Assembly (NCBI GenBank): GCA_963971405.1
Contig: OZ020489.1
Span: forward strand, 33,389,047 to 33,453,046
Source: Psococerastis gibbosa
Taxonomy: Eukaryota > Arthropoda > Insecta > Psocodea > Psocidae
Reading direction: 5' to 3'
Length of the DNA: 64,000 nucleotides
Part shown: in pieces, positions 55,053-64,000 of the stretch
How positions within the stretch are numbered: the stretch's first letter is position 1
How the letters are laid out: the number at the start of each line of letters is the position of its first letter
Notes under the pieces: model-generated
Databases searched by the model: none
Seen by the model: only the letters and a program-made list of their open reading frames with translations
What the model was told of the DNA's origin: nothing
Made by a program: the position numbers and the translations under genes

Positions 55053-55212
55053 CAAGAGCGGATCCAGGTGTATGTAAGTTTAAAAGGTAATTTTTTCGTT
55101 GAAAATTTGAGTTTTATTCAATTTAAAAAAATTACTATCATATACATTTACTCATTTAGGGGGGGGGGTCATAACCCTCCTGACCCCCCCCCCCCCTGTG
55201 GATCCACCATTG
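55053..55212. mobile_element. hAT-type MITE, 160 bp
   Basis: The ends CAAGAGCGGATCCA and TGGATCCACCATTG are imperfect inverted partners. The flanking GTCTAGTT is identical on both sides (55045-55052 and 55213-55220). The interior shares TTTAAAAGGTAATTTTTTC and the G-run/C-run pair with 38870-39060. The perfect duplication indicates a recent jump. Confidence 0.92.
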
Positions 55213-55501
55213 GTCTAGTTGTACTAATATTTTACTATAAAGATATCCTTCAACTTCGTCCCGTCTTCAGCCTATAATGTGAAGAGACGAGTATGGTTCT
55301 ATGACTAGATAGAAAAACCTTATTATAATATATATACTGTATATAACAATATATATATATATATATAATACCAAAATGCAGATTCAAGATACAGAAAATA
55401 ACCATTCCAAATATTTCTTCGATTTAATAAATATTGGAATGTGTAGCCTAATCACACACAGGTATAGTCACACAATAACTAAACTGCGCACTGTATAATA
55501 C

Positions 55502-57352
55502 TTTACTTTTTACTTTTACTTTTTCAGCGCCATTTCCCTTCACGGGGGGTCGGCGGCACGACAGCAACGCTTCCAGGTCACCCGGTCTTGGGCCTGTTCC
55601 TTCGAGAGATTGGCAATTAGTAGGTCCTTCCGTGTTTTACTCGCCAGTGAGATTTTTGGTCGTCCACGTGCTCTGGTTCCTGGTACGGGTGTTGATCGCA
55701 CTCTTTTTATCAACTCGTTGTCCCCCCTCCTCTCGACGTGCCCCCACCAGCTTAGTCGTCTTTCTCGCAGCTTTTCGTGGATGTCTCTTGTTCTCATTTG
55801 GCATCTTATGTCGGTGTTTCTCACTCTGTCAATCAGAGAAAAGCCACATGCTCTTCTTAACATACGCATTTCGGCTACATGTAGCATATTCTCCTCGTCC
55901 CTTTTGAGTGGCCAGCATTCCGACCCGTATAGCATGCTCGGACGTACCATTTGTTTATACACTCGGCCTTTGAGTTTCATCGGCATCTTGCGGTCCGTCA
56001 ATATAGGTGCCATATCCCTGTATTTCATCCACCCGGCCTGAATTCGACATTTGACATCATCTTCACATCCGCCATTCTGTTCAATAGTACTGCCCAGGTA
56101 CTTAAATTTGTTAGTCTTGTTTATTGTGTGAGTGCCTATGCTGATGGATCCCGGCTCCTGTCTAACGCACTCCATGTACTCTGTCTTATCTTTGTTCACT
56201 TTCAGTCCCTCCTTCTCCAGCGTTTTTACCCATGTATTCAGGTTAGCTTCAGCATCTTGGCGACTGTCTGCTGTGAGGACGACATCATCTGCAAATAGGA
56301 TACTCTTCGGAGCTTCGCCCTGGATTTGTTCCGTCACCGCATCCATTACTATCAAGAAGAGGAAAGGGCTTAGTGCAGAGCCCAGGTGCAGCCCAAAATT
56401 GACAGAGAAGCTTTCGCTCAATCCTGCTGCGCTTCTTACTTTAGTGGTGCACCCCCGGTACATATCCTGGATTACCCTTATATACTCCGCCAACACTCCG
56501 TGCTTCTTCAGGCAGTCCCATATTAGGTCCCGCGGGATCCTGTCGTAGGCTTTCTCTAAGTCGATAAAAACGTAATGCAGTTGTCTTTGATGATCTCTAT
56601 GCCGTTCCAGCATTGTTCGCACAACATATATACCGTCTGTAGTGCCTCTGCCTTTCATGAATCCAAGCTGGTTTTCTGAAATGTTGCACTCTATCTGGCT
56701 TCTCAATCTGGTGTCAATTACCCTCTCGTACCACTTCATACAATGGCACATTAGTTTGATAGGTCTATAGTTATTGCACGATTGGGCATCTCCTTTCTGT
56801 TTGTAGATGGGCACGGTTGTACTTGCCCTCCACTGCTCTGGGATTTCTCCCCCATTTAAAACTTTATTAACCAATTTTGTCATGAAGTTCACCCCACTGC
56901 TCCCCAGTGCCTTGAAGACATCAATTGGTATATTGTCTGGTCCCACTGCTTTTCCTCTTTTCATTTTGTCGAGTGCCTTCTTGACTTCTTCTTCGTCAAA
57001 CTCCTGCACGGGTCCCTCGCACACGTCTTCCTGCCACTCCTCTCTTGTTCCCCCAGTGTTCATAATCGTGTCAAAATAGTCTCTCCATCTTTTCGTAATA
57101 TCATCGCTTTTTGTTAGTACTCGTCCTGCCTCATCCTTGATACATTTTATAGCTCCCATGTCCTGCTGCAGCTTTGCTTTATTTTTAGCTATTTTGTAGA
57201 TCTTCTGCTCCCCCTCTCTCGTGCTCAATTCTTCGTACCACCTCTGTGTAGCCTGGTCCCTTGCTGCCCTTATCGTTCTCTTCGCCAGTCTCTTGCAATT
57301 TTTATATTCTTCATGCTTCTCAGGCACTCTATCACCTTGCCATGCTCTAAAA
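55502..57352 (-). mobile_element. RTE-type LINE, 5'-truncated, longest copy
   Basis: The insert runs from the first LINE-coded codons (about 57352) to a TAAAAAGT-type repeat tail at 55502-55520, typical of RTE elements. The 5' part encoding the endonuclease is absent. The 3' UTR is extremely short, again like RTE. I could not identify a convincing target duplication. It shares its 3' 620 bases with 51320-51946 almost exactly. Confidence 0.85.
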
Positions 57353-57381
57353 GCGCATAATGAATTAAAATTAAACATCAA
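55540..57381 (-). CDS. RTE-type reverse transcriptase, partial ORF of 613 codons
   Basis: This is the longest open frame in the window. Residues 203-210 read NNYRPIKL, 271-280 VFIDLEKAYD (first catalytic Asp), 335-342 SALSPFLF and 363-366 FADD (the other two Asp). The tail continues MLYGSECWPLKRDEENML and RLSWWGHVERRGD, ending WKRCCRAADPP. This is the RTE layout. Residues 329-335 read GLHLGS, whereas the usual motif is GLHQGS, so a normally conserved Gln is replaced by Leu and activity is doubtful. The first ten or so codons come from flanking DNA; the endonuclease is missing. No stop or frameshift interrupts it, so the insertion is young. Confidence 0.88.
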   Translation of the reverse strand: MMFNFNSLCAFRAWQGDRVPEKHEEYKNCKRLAKRTIRAARDQATQRWYEELSTREGEQKIYKIAKNKAKLQQDMGAIKCIKDEAGRVLTKSDDITKRWRDYFDTIMNTGGTREEWQEDVCEGPVQEFDEEEVKKALDKMKRGKAVGPDNIPIDVFKALGSSGVNFMTKLVNKVLNGGEIPEQWRASTTVPIYKQKGDAQSCNNYRPIKLMCHCMKWYERVIDTRLRSQIECNISENQLGFMKGRGTTDGIYVVRTMLERHRDHQRQLHYVFIDLEKAYDRIPRDLIWDCLKKHGVLAEYIRVIQDMYRGCTTKVRSAAGLSESFSVNFGLHLGSALSPFLFLIVMDAVTEQIQGEAPKSILFADDVVLTADSRQDAEANLNTWVKTLEKEGLKVNKDKTEYMECVRQEPGSISIGTHTINKTNKFKYLGSTIEQNGGCEDDVKCRIQAGWMKYRDMAPILTDRKMPMKLKGRVYKQMVRPSMLYGSECWPLKRDEENMLHVAEMRMLRRACGFSLIDRVRNTDIRCQMRTRDIHEKLRERRLSWWGHVERRGDNELIKRVRSTPVPGTRARGRPKISLASKTRKDLLIANLSKEQAQDRVTWKRCCRAADPP

Positions 57382-57439
57382 TTATTAATACAATATAATT
57401 TAAAAAAATACATTATACTAATTACTAGTAGATTACATT

Positions 57440-58095
57440 TTATTATGAAAACCAACTACCAAGTTCAATCTGCGAGAGCAGAGCCCGTTTCAAGTATGCA
57501 CAGGCGCATAGCGTTGGCAGGGGAACATGGTCGGACACAGGCGCGGATCTAGAATGAGACCAAGGAGGGGGCTAAGACTAAATACGAATTTTTTTTTGAA
57601 AAATAGGGCTGAAATATTGGGGTTTTACGCATTTTCAGAGCAATAAGGGTTCTATATTAAAGGGAATTGATACAATCGAGGACAGGGGGGGGGGGCGGAG
57701 GTCTCCCCCGGAAGAAAATTTGTGAAAAATAAGACTGAAATAGTGGGGTTTTTTGCTTTTTGAGGAACCTAATGGGGGGGGGGGGGGCTATAACTCTAGA
57801 TCTCCCTAGATCCGCGCCTGGTGGGACATGATAACGCGCTGAGACTATACCAGTCAGTCCAAGTGCGTGTCGAGTCCTGGCCACCTACGAATTAATCGTG
57901 TGGCTTTACTGTGTTCCCCAAGTGGTTCGGAATCCACTATAATCAGGAGGTCCTCCCTGTCTGTCAACTCCCTTTCTCCCCGAGGCGAAGGAGTCTGCCC
58001 TTAGGGTGCCTCAAGTTAATAAACACACTCACTCCCCTCGCCGGATTGACAGGGCTGCTTAAAGCAGAAATGCTGAAAGCAGGCGTTAGAAATGA
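57440..58095 (+). repeat. Dispersed repeat B, most complete copy, split by a hAT MITE
   Basis: The head ACCAAGTTCAATCTGCGAG and GGGGAACATGGTCGGACA is followed, after the hAT MITE (57538-57820), by TGATAACGCG, CCTGGCCACCTACGAATTAA, AGTGGTTCGGAATCCACTAT, CAGGAGGTCCTCCCTGTC and the end AATGCTGAAAGCAGGCGTT. Without the insert the repeat is about 370 bp. All other repeat B copies align to parts of it. Confidence 0.75.
57538..57820. mobile_element. hAT-type MITE, 283 bp, nested in repeat B
   Basis: The ends CAGGCGCGGATCTAG and CTAGATCCGCGCCTG are a perfect 15-bp inverted repeat. The flanks GTCGGACA and GTGGGACA match at seven of eight bases. Other repeat B copies read ACATGGTGGGACATGATAAC without interruption, confirming the insertion point. 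Two G runs lie inside (about 57687 and 57775). Confidence 0.93.
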
Positions 58096-58614
58096 AAAGA
58101 AGAAAACATTTAATTATTTGTGGTACACTAAGTATTGATTGTATATTAAGATGTAAGTTTCGTCATCATAATTTGAAGCGATTGCAAGTCAAATTCAAAA
58201 TATTGTTTAAAGATAGCATGTATTTGGTGGATAATATCAACAGGTGTGGCAGCGCTCGAGCTAAGTTCCCTCACATTATACAATATGTTATTTTATCGGT
58301 CTTATCAGTTTATTATTGATAATTACTCGTAGATATCAAAAGGATGACAAAAATCTATGACTTTCCTATAAAGTAGGAAGAGTGAACTAAATTAAATCTT
58401 AATTTATAAATAATCCGCAAGTTCTTAGGAGAAACATTTCATAAAAGTGACAATTTTTAGAAGTAAGCGTGCCGAAATTAAAAAAGTTACAATTAGAGTT
58501 TGACAGGCAAAATATCAGGGTTATATTGTTTTCAGGAAAAACTCTGAAAACTTAATCCAGTTGAAACTCTACGGTACGGTCTAGTGTAAGCCCTCTGAAA
58601 TTCTTCGTGACAGG
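58096..58614. other. Unassigned stretch
   Basis: No supported gene or repeat. Confidence 0.4.
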
Positions 58615-58773
58615 CATGACTGTGGCCCAAGGGGTTCGGACCCCCCTCCCCGGATTTTTCTTTTTTTATGTAAACCTGTATTGTTTGAAGAATTCATCCA
58701 TTTATTCATTAATAAATTACGTTAAAAATTGGACCCCCCCCCCCCCCGAAATCAAAACCTGGGCACGGCCTCG
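58615..58773. mobile_element. hAT-type MITE, 159 bp, diverged ends
   Basis: The identical 8-bp GTGACAGG flanks the element (58607-58614 and 58774-58781). The right end CCTGGGCACGGCCTCG pairs with the left end CATGACTGTGGCCCAAGG after several changes. C runs lie near both ends. The duplication is stronger evidence than the terminal repeats here. Confidence 0.75.
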
Positions 58774-59000
58774 GTGACAGGGATGGCCCTTACAATCACC
58801 TTCATTTTGCACACCTATTGGCTTTGGCTATGTTCAACTTTCAAGTCAACGTCAGCATGTGAGTCACAAGAGGGGATACTGCTGACATCAGATTCTCGTC
58901 ACTCATTGGTTACCCACAAGGTAAAACGAAATGAATGTTGAACGTGAAAGTTGAGCACGTTTAGACACACATCTAGTTTGTATTAATTCGTTTACTCTCT

Positions 59001-59435
59001 TCAAGTTACAGCGGGGTGATGGCTGGTTGGCACCAACTTATTGCAGCGATGTCTCCAGTCTCCGCGATTTTGACATGTCCTCTTCAGCTCCACATAGGAC
59101 GTTATCCCCAAATCATGTTCAACTTGTTGGAGATATTCTTTTCGTGGCCGTCCCCGTCGATTTACGCCTTCTATTGTCCCTTCAATGATGCAGCTGACTA
59201 AGTTATCATGCCGAAGTACGTGTCCGATCCAGCGTGCCCTCCTAGTGGATATGGATGCAACAAGGGTCCTTTTTTCATTTATTTGGATTAGGACTTCCCT
59301 ATTAGTTACATGGTCTTGCCAATGTATTCTCAAAATGCGGCGATAACACCGCATTTCGAATGCTTCTAGTTTCTTGACATATTTTTCGCTTATGCACCAT
59401 GTTTCACATTCATATAGTAGAATGCTCCACACAAG
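59001..59435 (-). pseudogene. LINE-G reverse transcriptase C-terminus
   Basis: The 143-codon frame reads LLYECETWCISEKYVKKLEA, then FEMRCYRRILRIHWQDHV, then RTLVASISTRRARWIGHVLR, then IIEGTIEGVNRRGRPRKEYL, ending near WRHRCNKLVP. These are the standard post-thumb motifs (LLYGCETW, FE...YRR.LRI.W, R....GH.LRH, EG...GRPR.....Q). The palm and endonuclease are missing. LLYECETW has Glu for the usual Gly. A second copy lies at 42309-42535. Confidence 0.8.
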
Positions 59436-59554
59436 AGACTAGATTATTATTTCAAAGCCAATACACATATCTTATACAGTAAGTACTTAATAACGGTATT
59501 CACAACGTTGAAATTAGAAAAAGTAGAAAGTATTACCACACTCAAACGTTATTT

Positions 59555-59745
59555 TTCTGTGGAACTTTTGTATTGATACTTTCTCACTTATGATTGTTTT
59601 AGGTGTTAAATAGAGTACCTAACAAAACCGAACAGGTTGCTTCGCCAAGTGAAGTTTTGGTTTTGAATAAAAAATTGTTTTTTGAAGAAATTATGGATAA
59701 ATCATATCCCAATTCATTACATTCCCTGTCATTATTACTTACTTA
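59555..59745 (+). repeat. Dispersed repeat F, copy 4
   Basis: The words TTGTTTTAGGTGTTAAAT, AAAACCGAACAGGTTGCTT, TTTTGGTTTTGAATAAAAAA and CCCTGTCATTATTACT follow the order at 1396-1570 and 13217-13440. Confidence 0.55.
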
Positions 59746-60429
59746 CTTACTTTCTCCTTGAAGGGCCTTGGCCTGCTCTGCCCTGTTGGGGCCCTCGGGC
59801 CCTGGTGCAGTGCACCAATAGTTACGCCTGTTATGTTAGTTATGCCCCCACTGGACGTTTAACCGATTAACAGGCATTATCGACAACCCAATTCAGGAAC
59901 CCCTAACATCTGGATTATGGGCCTAGTAATGTAGCAATAACAACATTGCGATCAATTGTATGTAGACCATCAATCTGCCTGTTGAATTGACATTAATAGG
60001 ATTCCGAGGTGTGTGTGATGATAACGTATTAATTAATTGCTAATAACCTCGGCATAATGTTATGCGTGCACGTGCAGACGTATGATGTGAATTAAGAGAC
60101 TAACGGACCCCCCTCCCCCGCAGACGTGCATTATGCTCAAAATTATATTTCACGTCAAATAATGATGGTAGAGAAATGGATTATGAAATGGAAGCTTCAA
60201 TTTCGAGACATGAAGCAGAAAAATAAGAAGAAGAAGTAGAAAGGGGAGAAAAAGAAGGAAGAGAAGAAGAAAGAGTGATGGGAAATTTTAGCAGAGTGAG
60301 TGGGGAGAGGGCTCAAGCAAACATTGTTCTAAATATACGGTACATATCGATGATTATGACTTGATGCAGACTTTTTTGTAATATTTCAGTGGACCTGCAA
60401 TGCCGTTTAGTATTAACTTATTCTTTTAA
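59746..60429. other. Unassigned stretch
   Basis: A purine-rich AAG/GAA patch lies at 60218-60275. No gene supported. Confidence 0.4.
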
Positions 60430-60605
60430 TTTTGGAAGAACTACAAAACCAAAATGTTAAAATACCCGATTTTATGATGCACGAAGTAGTCTTCTACAAC
60501 TTAGATGAGCCAAAAGTTTAATAACTTGCTGTGAAAATTAAATAAAAAATTAAATTTATTTAATTTTGGGGTGCCAATTTTCTACATAACATATCCTCTT
60601 ACTAC
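60430..60605 (-). repeat. Half copy of the foldback element at 18594
   Basis: AACTACAAAACC, AAAATACCCGATTTTATGAT, GAAGTAGTCTTCTACAACTT and AACTTGCTGTGAAAATTAA match the reverse complement of the left arm of 18594-18958. It ends ACATAACATATCCTCTT, the element terminus. Only one arm is present. Confidence 0.6.
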
Positions 60606-60629
60606 CTATAGAAGGTAACCTGCGGGCCA

Positions 60630-60725
60630 ACCATGCCGTTTAGTATTTACAGTACATGATTTGCGATTAATAATGTAAACAAGATAATTGTGGAATGGAA
60701 AATGATATTCAAAATTGGTTTGTTT
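60630..60725 (+). repeat. Partial copy of the CTGCGGCC MITE family
   Basis: GCGGGCC at the start and AATGTAAACAAGATAATTGT with AAAATTGGTTTGTTTTGTC match the left half of the MITE at 33675-33849. The right half is missing. Confidence 0.5.
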
Positions 60726-61566
60726 TGTCACGGTCACCATTTAAAACATTCACTGAAGCTAATTACTTTAAATTTAATATTTTATACCATCGCGGGGCTG
60801 TAGAGCGTTATCATTATGGAGGCTAGTGGATCTGCACAAGATAAGTACACAATTTCGCTTGATGAAGGGCTTGCACAAGCTAAGTACAGAGTTTTCACCG
60901 GGTCCAGGTATCCGTTAGCTGCTAGGCTGCACTGTTTATAGGACTTCGATAATTGGTACATTGTACATCTCTGATAGTTGGCATATGGTTAACGGAAGCC
61001 CCGTTAGTGATATTATAGCTCCTGCCATTCCAGTTAATACTATCTCAACATGTCAACAAAACACAGAAAACAGAGTAATATAAACATATTCGAAAAACAA
61101 TGGCACATAGTAAGCCTGGAGATTAGGTTAGAAAATACAGTAAGTCATGGACAGATGGGTGACTATCAATGCCGGTACGTGCACGTTTACTGTACTTTAT
61201 CCAACAGTCACAGAGACTTATCATTTTCCTGGAAAACCAGCAGCTGAAAAAAATCAGAAATGAACACTCGAAATGAAAACAGCACAAGACGGAGTGCAAT
61301 ATCAGCAATACAAGAGAGTGTGAAGGTTTTTTCTATCATTTAGAAACTTGAGCTTTTTGAAATCCCAGCAGTACATTGCTGACAAAAGACAAATAACAAT
61401 AGCGCCACCACAAGCTGCTGTTCATTTCTCATCCCCAAAGTGCTAAGATCAAAAGTTTTTCTTTCGCTAAAGGTTACACATTTGTCAAAATAATTGCAAA
61501 CTTGTCGAACTATTGTATTCTTTAAGGGCTTAATTTACAATACAAACATGATTTTTGTTATATAGG
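60726..61566. other. Unassigned stretch
   Basis: A short direct repeat, GCACAAG-ATAAGTACA and GCACAAGCTAAGTACAGA, occurs near 60834-60890. No gene supported. Confidence 0.4.
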
Positions 61567-63003
61567 TGCCATGTTGCATGCCAGTCATTATCCAGAACAA
61601 CTAAGCTTTGGAGCCGATTCTCCTTTATGGGAGCCTTATGGACGCCTTCAACAAGCGATCTGAGAAAAATAACCGCAACTCAGATGAAGTGCGTAAGACG
61701 GGAACAAGGTGGGACCGAATCTGAAAGACCGCGTCAGACAAGACCTGCCAGTGGATTCCATAGAGAGAAGAATGGAGAACAAGCAGCTGCAATGGTTTGG
61801 CCCCACCCAAAGGATGGATGAGAATAGGACCACCCAGAGGTTGGCGGAAGCAAGGTAGAAGAGTCATCGGCAAACCTAGGACAACCCTCCAGGAAAGAGT
61901 CGAACAACTCGCTGGAGCAAGAGGAAAAACATTGGCTCAAGACGTTAACGTCCGACCGGGTCGAGTATAAAGAAATGGGCCCGGACGACCCGCTCACGCT
62001 GCGCACGCGTCGCTAAGAGGGAAGAAGGAGAAGGTACCATGTTCTATGCCAGTCACATTCCAGAACAACTAAGCTTTGGAGCCGATTCTCCTTTATGGGA
62101 GCCTTATGGGCGCCTTCAACAAGCGATCTGAGTAAAATAACCGCAACTCAGATGAAGTGCGTAAGACGGGAACAAGGTGAGACCGAATCCGAAAGACCGC
62201 GTCAGACAAGACCTGCCAGTGGATTCCATAGAGAGAAGAATGGAGAACAAGCAGCTGAAATGGTTTGGCCCCACCCAAAGGATGGATGAGAATAGGACCA
62301 CCCGGAGGTTGGCGGAAGCAAGGTAGAAGAGTCATCGGCAAACATAGGACAACCCTCCAGGAAAGAGTCGAACAACTCGCTGGAGCAAGAGGAAAAACAT
62401 AGGCTCAAAACGTTAACGTCCGACCGGGTCGAGTGTAAAGAAATGGGCCCGGACGACCCGCTCACGCGGCGCTAAGAGGGAAGAAGAAGAAGGTACCATG
62501 TTCTATGCCAGTCACATTCCAGAACAACTAAGCTTTGGAGCCGATTCTCCTTTATGGGAGCCTTATGGGCGCCTTCAACAAGCGATCTGAGTAAAATAAC
62601 CGCAACTCAGATGAAGTGCGCAAGACGGGAACAAGGTGAGACCGAATCCGAAAGACCGCGTCAGACAAGACCTGCCAGTGGATTCCATAGAGAGAAGAAT
62701 GGAGAACAAGCAGCTGCAATGGTTTGGCCCCACCCAAAGGATGGATGAGAATAGGACCACCCAGAGGTTGGCGGAAGCAAGGTAGAAGAGTCATCGGCAA
62801 ACATAGGACAACCCTCCAGGAAAGAGTCGAACAACTCGCTGGAGCAAGAGGAAAAACATTGGCTCAAGACGTTAACGTCCGACAGGGTCGAGTATAAAGA
62901 AATGGGCCCGGACGACCCGCTCACGCTGCGCACGCGTCGCTAAGAGGGAAGAAGGAGAAGGTACCATGTTCTATGCCAGTCACATTCCAGAACAACTAAG
63001 CTT
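61567..63003 (+). repeat. Tandem array, about 465 bp x 3.1, of a LINE C-terminus
   Basis: Unit starts, marked by CCATGTTCTATGCCAGTCAC (CATGTTGCATGCCAG in the first), fall near 61567, 62036, 62495 and 62963. The fourth copy stops after CAGAACAACTAAGCTT. In plus frames each unit encodes SIERRMENKQLQWFGPTQRM, then RTTQRLAEAR and, shifted, TLQERVEQLAGARGKTLAQD. This is the tail of a LINE polyprotein (IE..QL.WFGH..RM, R....GRPR..W....). Each unit has the same frameshifts, so decay preceded amplification. Unit two lacks about nine bases (CTCACGCGGCG for CTCACGCTGCGCACGCGTCG) present in units one and three. Confidence 0.85.
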
Positions 63004-64000
63004 ATATAAAAACCAAGACTTTAATTTTATTATAGACTCGCCGTAACATATGGCTTTGAAACATTGGTGATAACTGTCGCTCAAACATCGAAATTATAAG
63101 TACCGTATTTCAAAGAACCATCATAACCTCATGCACATACGGTAAACGAACATTATTTCGGTGTCTGGAGAAAGAGAAAATGGGTTGAGATAGACGAGGT
63201 CCTGAAAAAATATGACATCGTTCGCTTCACAAAAGCTATAAACTATTCGGTGGATTGGATGTGTGGAGTGGCTCACGAGAGGCCACGGAACTGAAATATG
63301 TCAGTGGCAGCTTGGCAGAGAAGACTAGAGAGAGGTGATGCGAGAGCCCAAACTTCTCCCTGCTGTAGCGCCAAGGAAGATGATGAAAAAGAGACTAACT
63401 TCCTTTGACTTGACTTTAAGTTGGCGCAGTCATCCCAGAGGGACTTCTGGCAGTTCTAACAAGTTTCCTCCGTCCGTTACGGCCCTCAGCCCCTGGCGGC
63501 TCTGGGCGAAAACGAGACCTTATCACCTAGGCCTAGTACATAAATTGGGTTGTTTTAGCTGTACTACTTCGGTCACCTTTAATGTTTAATAAAATAATAT
63601 TCCAGGAACAGTATAGCGTAGTATAGTATAAAGCTTTATGAAGCTGAGTAAAAACCTCGTCATAATGAATTAAAAAAATTGTAAGCATGCGTATAAACTC
63701 TACCTAAACTTGAGTAGGTATCTTAGTATTTTTATCAGGTTTTCGCTGGAAGGTAGGCGCTAAAAGAAAACTTTCATAAGTTAGCAACAGAATCAGCACA
63801 GAAATATTTCTTCTCTCAATTAATGGAAGATCTATGATTTTCTGTAACTCTTCGTTCACAACACAAAACTTTGTTCATTAAGTTCCAGGAAAAAGTCGCG
63901 GAGCCGTATTTCTTTCCAGCAGCAATTTTTTTTTCCCGGTTGACCACCCCCAGTAATTTTTTTGTTTTTTGTTTTTTTGCAGGTAAGATGAACTGAAGCT
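63004..64000. other. Unassigned stretch after the array
   Basis: No recognised element; the part to about 63400 may be further decayed LINE tail, but no motif is clear. The window ends with a T run followed by GCAGGTAAG, which resembles adjoining splice signals but is unsupported by any exon. Confidence 0.35.

Noticed and set aside
61567-63003. Possible CRISPR-like or multi-gene cluster (several similar small frames on both strands)
   Set aside because: The 465-bp units abut without spacers. The repeated frames are shadows of one decayed LINE tail present three times.
63940-64000. Possible splice acceptor or donor at the window end (T run, then GCAGGTAAG)
   Set aside because: No reading frame or second signal supports an exon, and T runs are common throughout.

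Overview
The window looks like nuclear, non-coding DNA from an invertebrate animal, probably an arthropod, though the phylum is a guess. It is AT-rich, no open reading frame looks like a host gene, simple repeats are plentiful, and it is packed with eukaryotic transposon relics. These include RTE-type and RNase-H-bearing LINEs, tRNA-derived SINEs, hAT-type MITEs with 8-bp target duplications, palindromic MITEs and hammerhead-like Penelope ends. Nothing suggests bacteria, phage, CRISPR or operons. Apart from two LINE reading frames and their fragments, every translated frame I examined is short and explained by repeats, microsatellites or chance.

Layout. 1-6.4 kb: a hAT MITE, a hammerhead-bearing Penelope-like end, two palindromic MITE families, a LINE 3' end, a LINE tail split by a SINE, and a tRNA-like sequence inside an inverted repeat. 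6.4-22.5 kb: mostly unrecognised AT-rich DNA with two adjacent ~170-bp tandem arrays, a large foldback element, a hAT MITE nested in a SINE, and minisatellites. 23-34.3 kb: more hAT MITEs, LINE tails, SINEs and short tandem arrays. 35.0-36.6 kb: a 5'-truncated I-like LINE with reverse transcriptase end, RNase H and zinc knuckle, bounded by a 10-bp target duplication. 38.8-44.4 kb: scattered repeats. 44.5-45.9 kb: an unusual cluster of nested and tandem palindromes, including a Harbinger-like MITE with TTA duplication. 47-52 kb: LINE and SINE fragments. 52.8-54.6 kb: a ~680-bp inverted-repeat element holding a hAT MITE. 55.5-57.4 kb: the longest ORF (613 codons), an RTE-type reverse transcriptase with a near-identical truncated copy at 51.3-51.9 kb. 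57.4-59.4 kb: a repeat split by a hAT MITE, another hAT MITE and a LINE tail. 61.6-63.0 kb: a tandem array of ~465-bp units, each carrying a decayed LINE C-terminus.

How it works together: the parts are not a pathway but a record of successive insertions. Several are nested (hAT in SINE, SINE in LINE, hAT in an inverted-repeat element, MITE in palindrome), which gives a relative order of activity. Labels such as SINE-A, SINE-E, LINE-C, LINE-D and repeats B, F and G are local names used here, not database names. I did not find a convincing new functional system. The best candidates for something undescribed are the palindrome cluster, the many G-run hAT MITEs and the hammerhead motifs.
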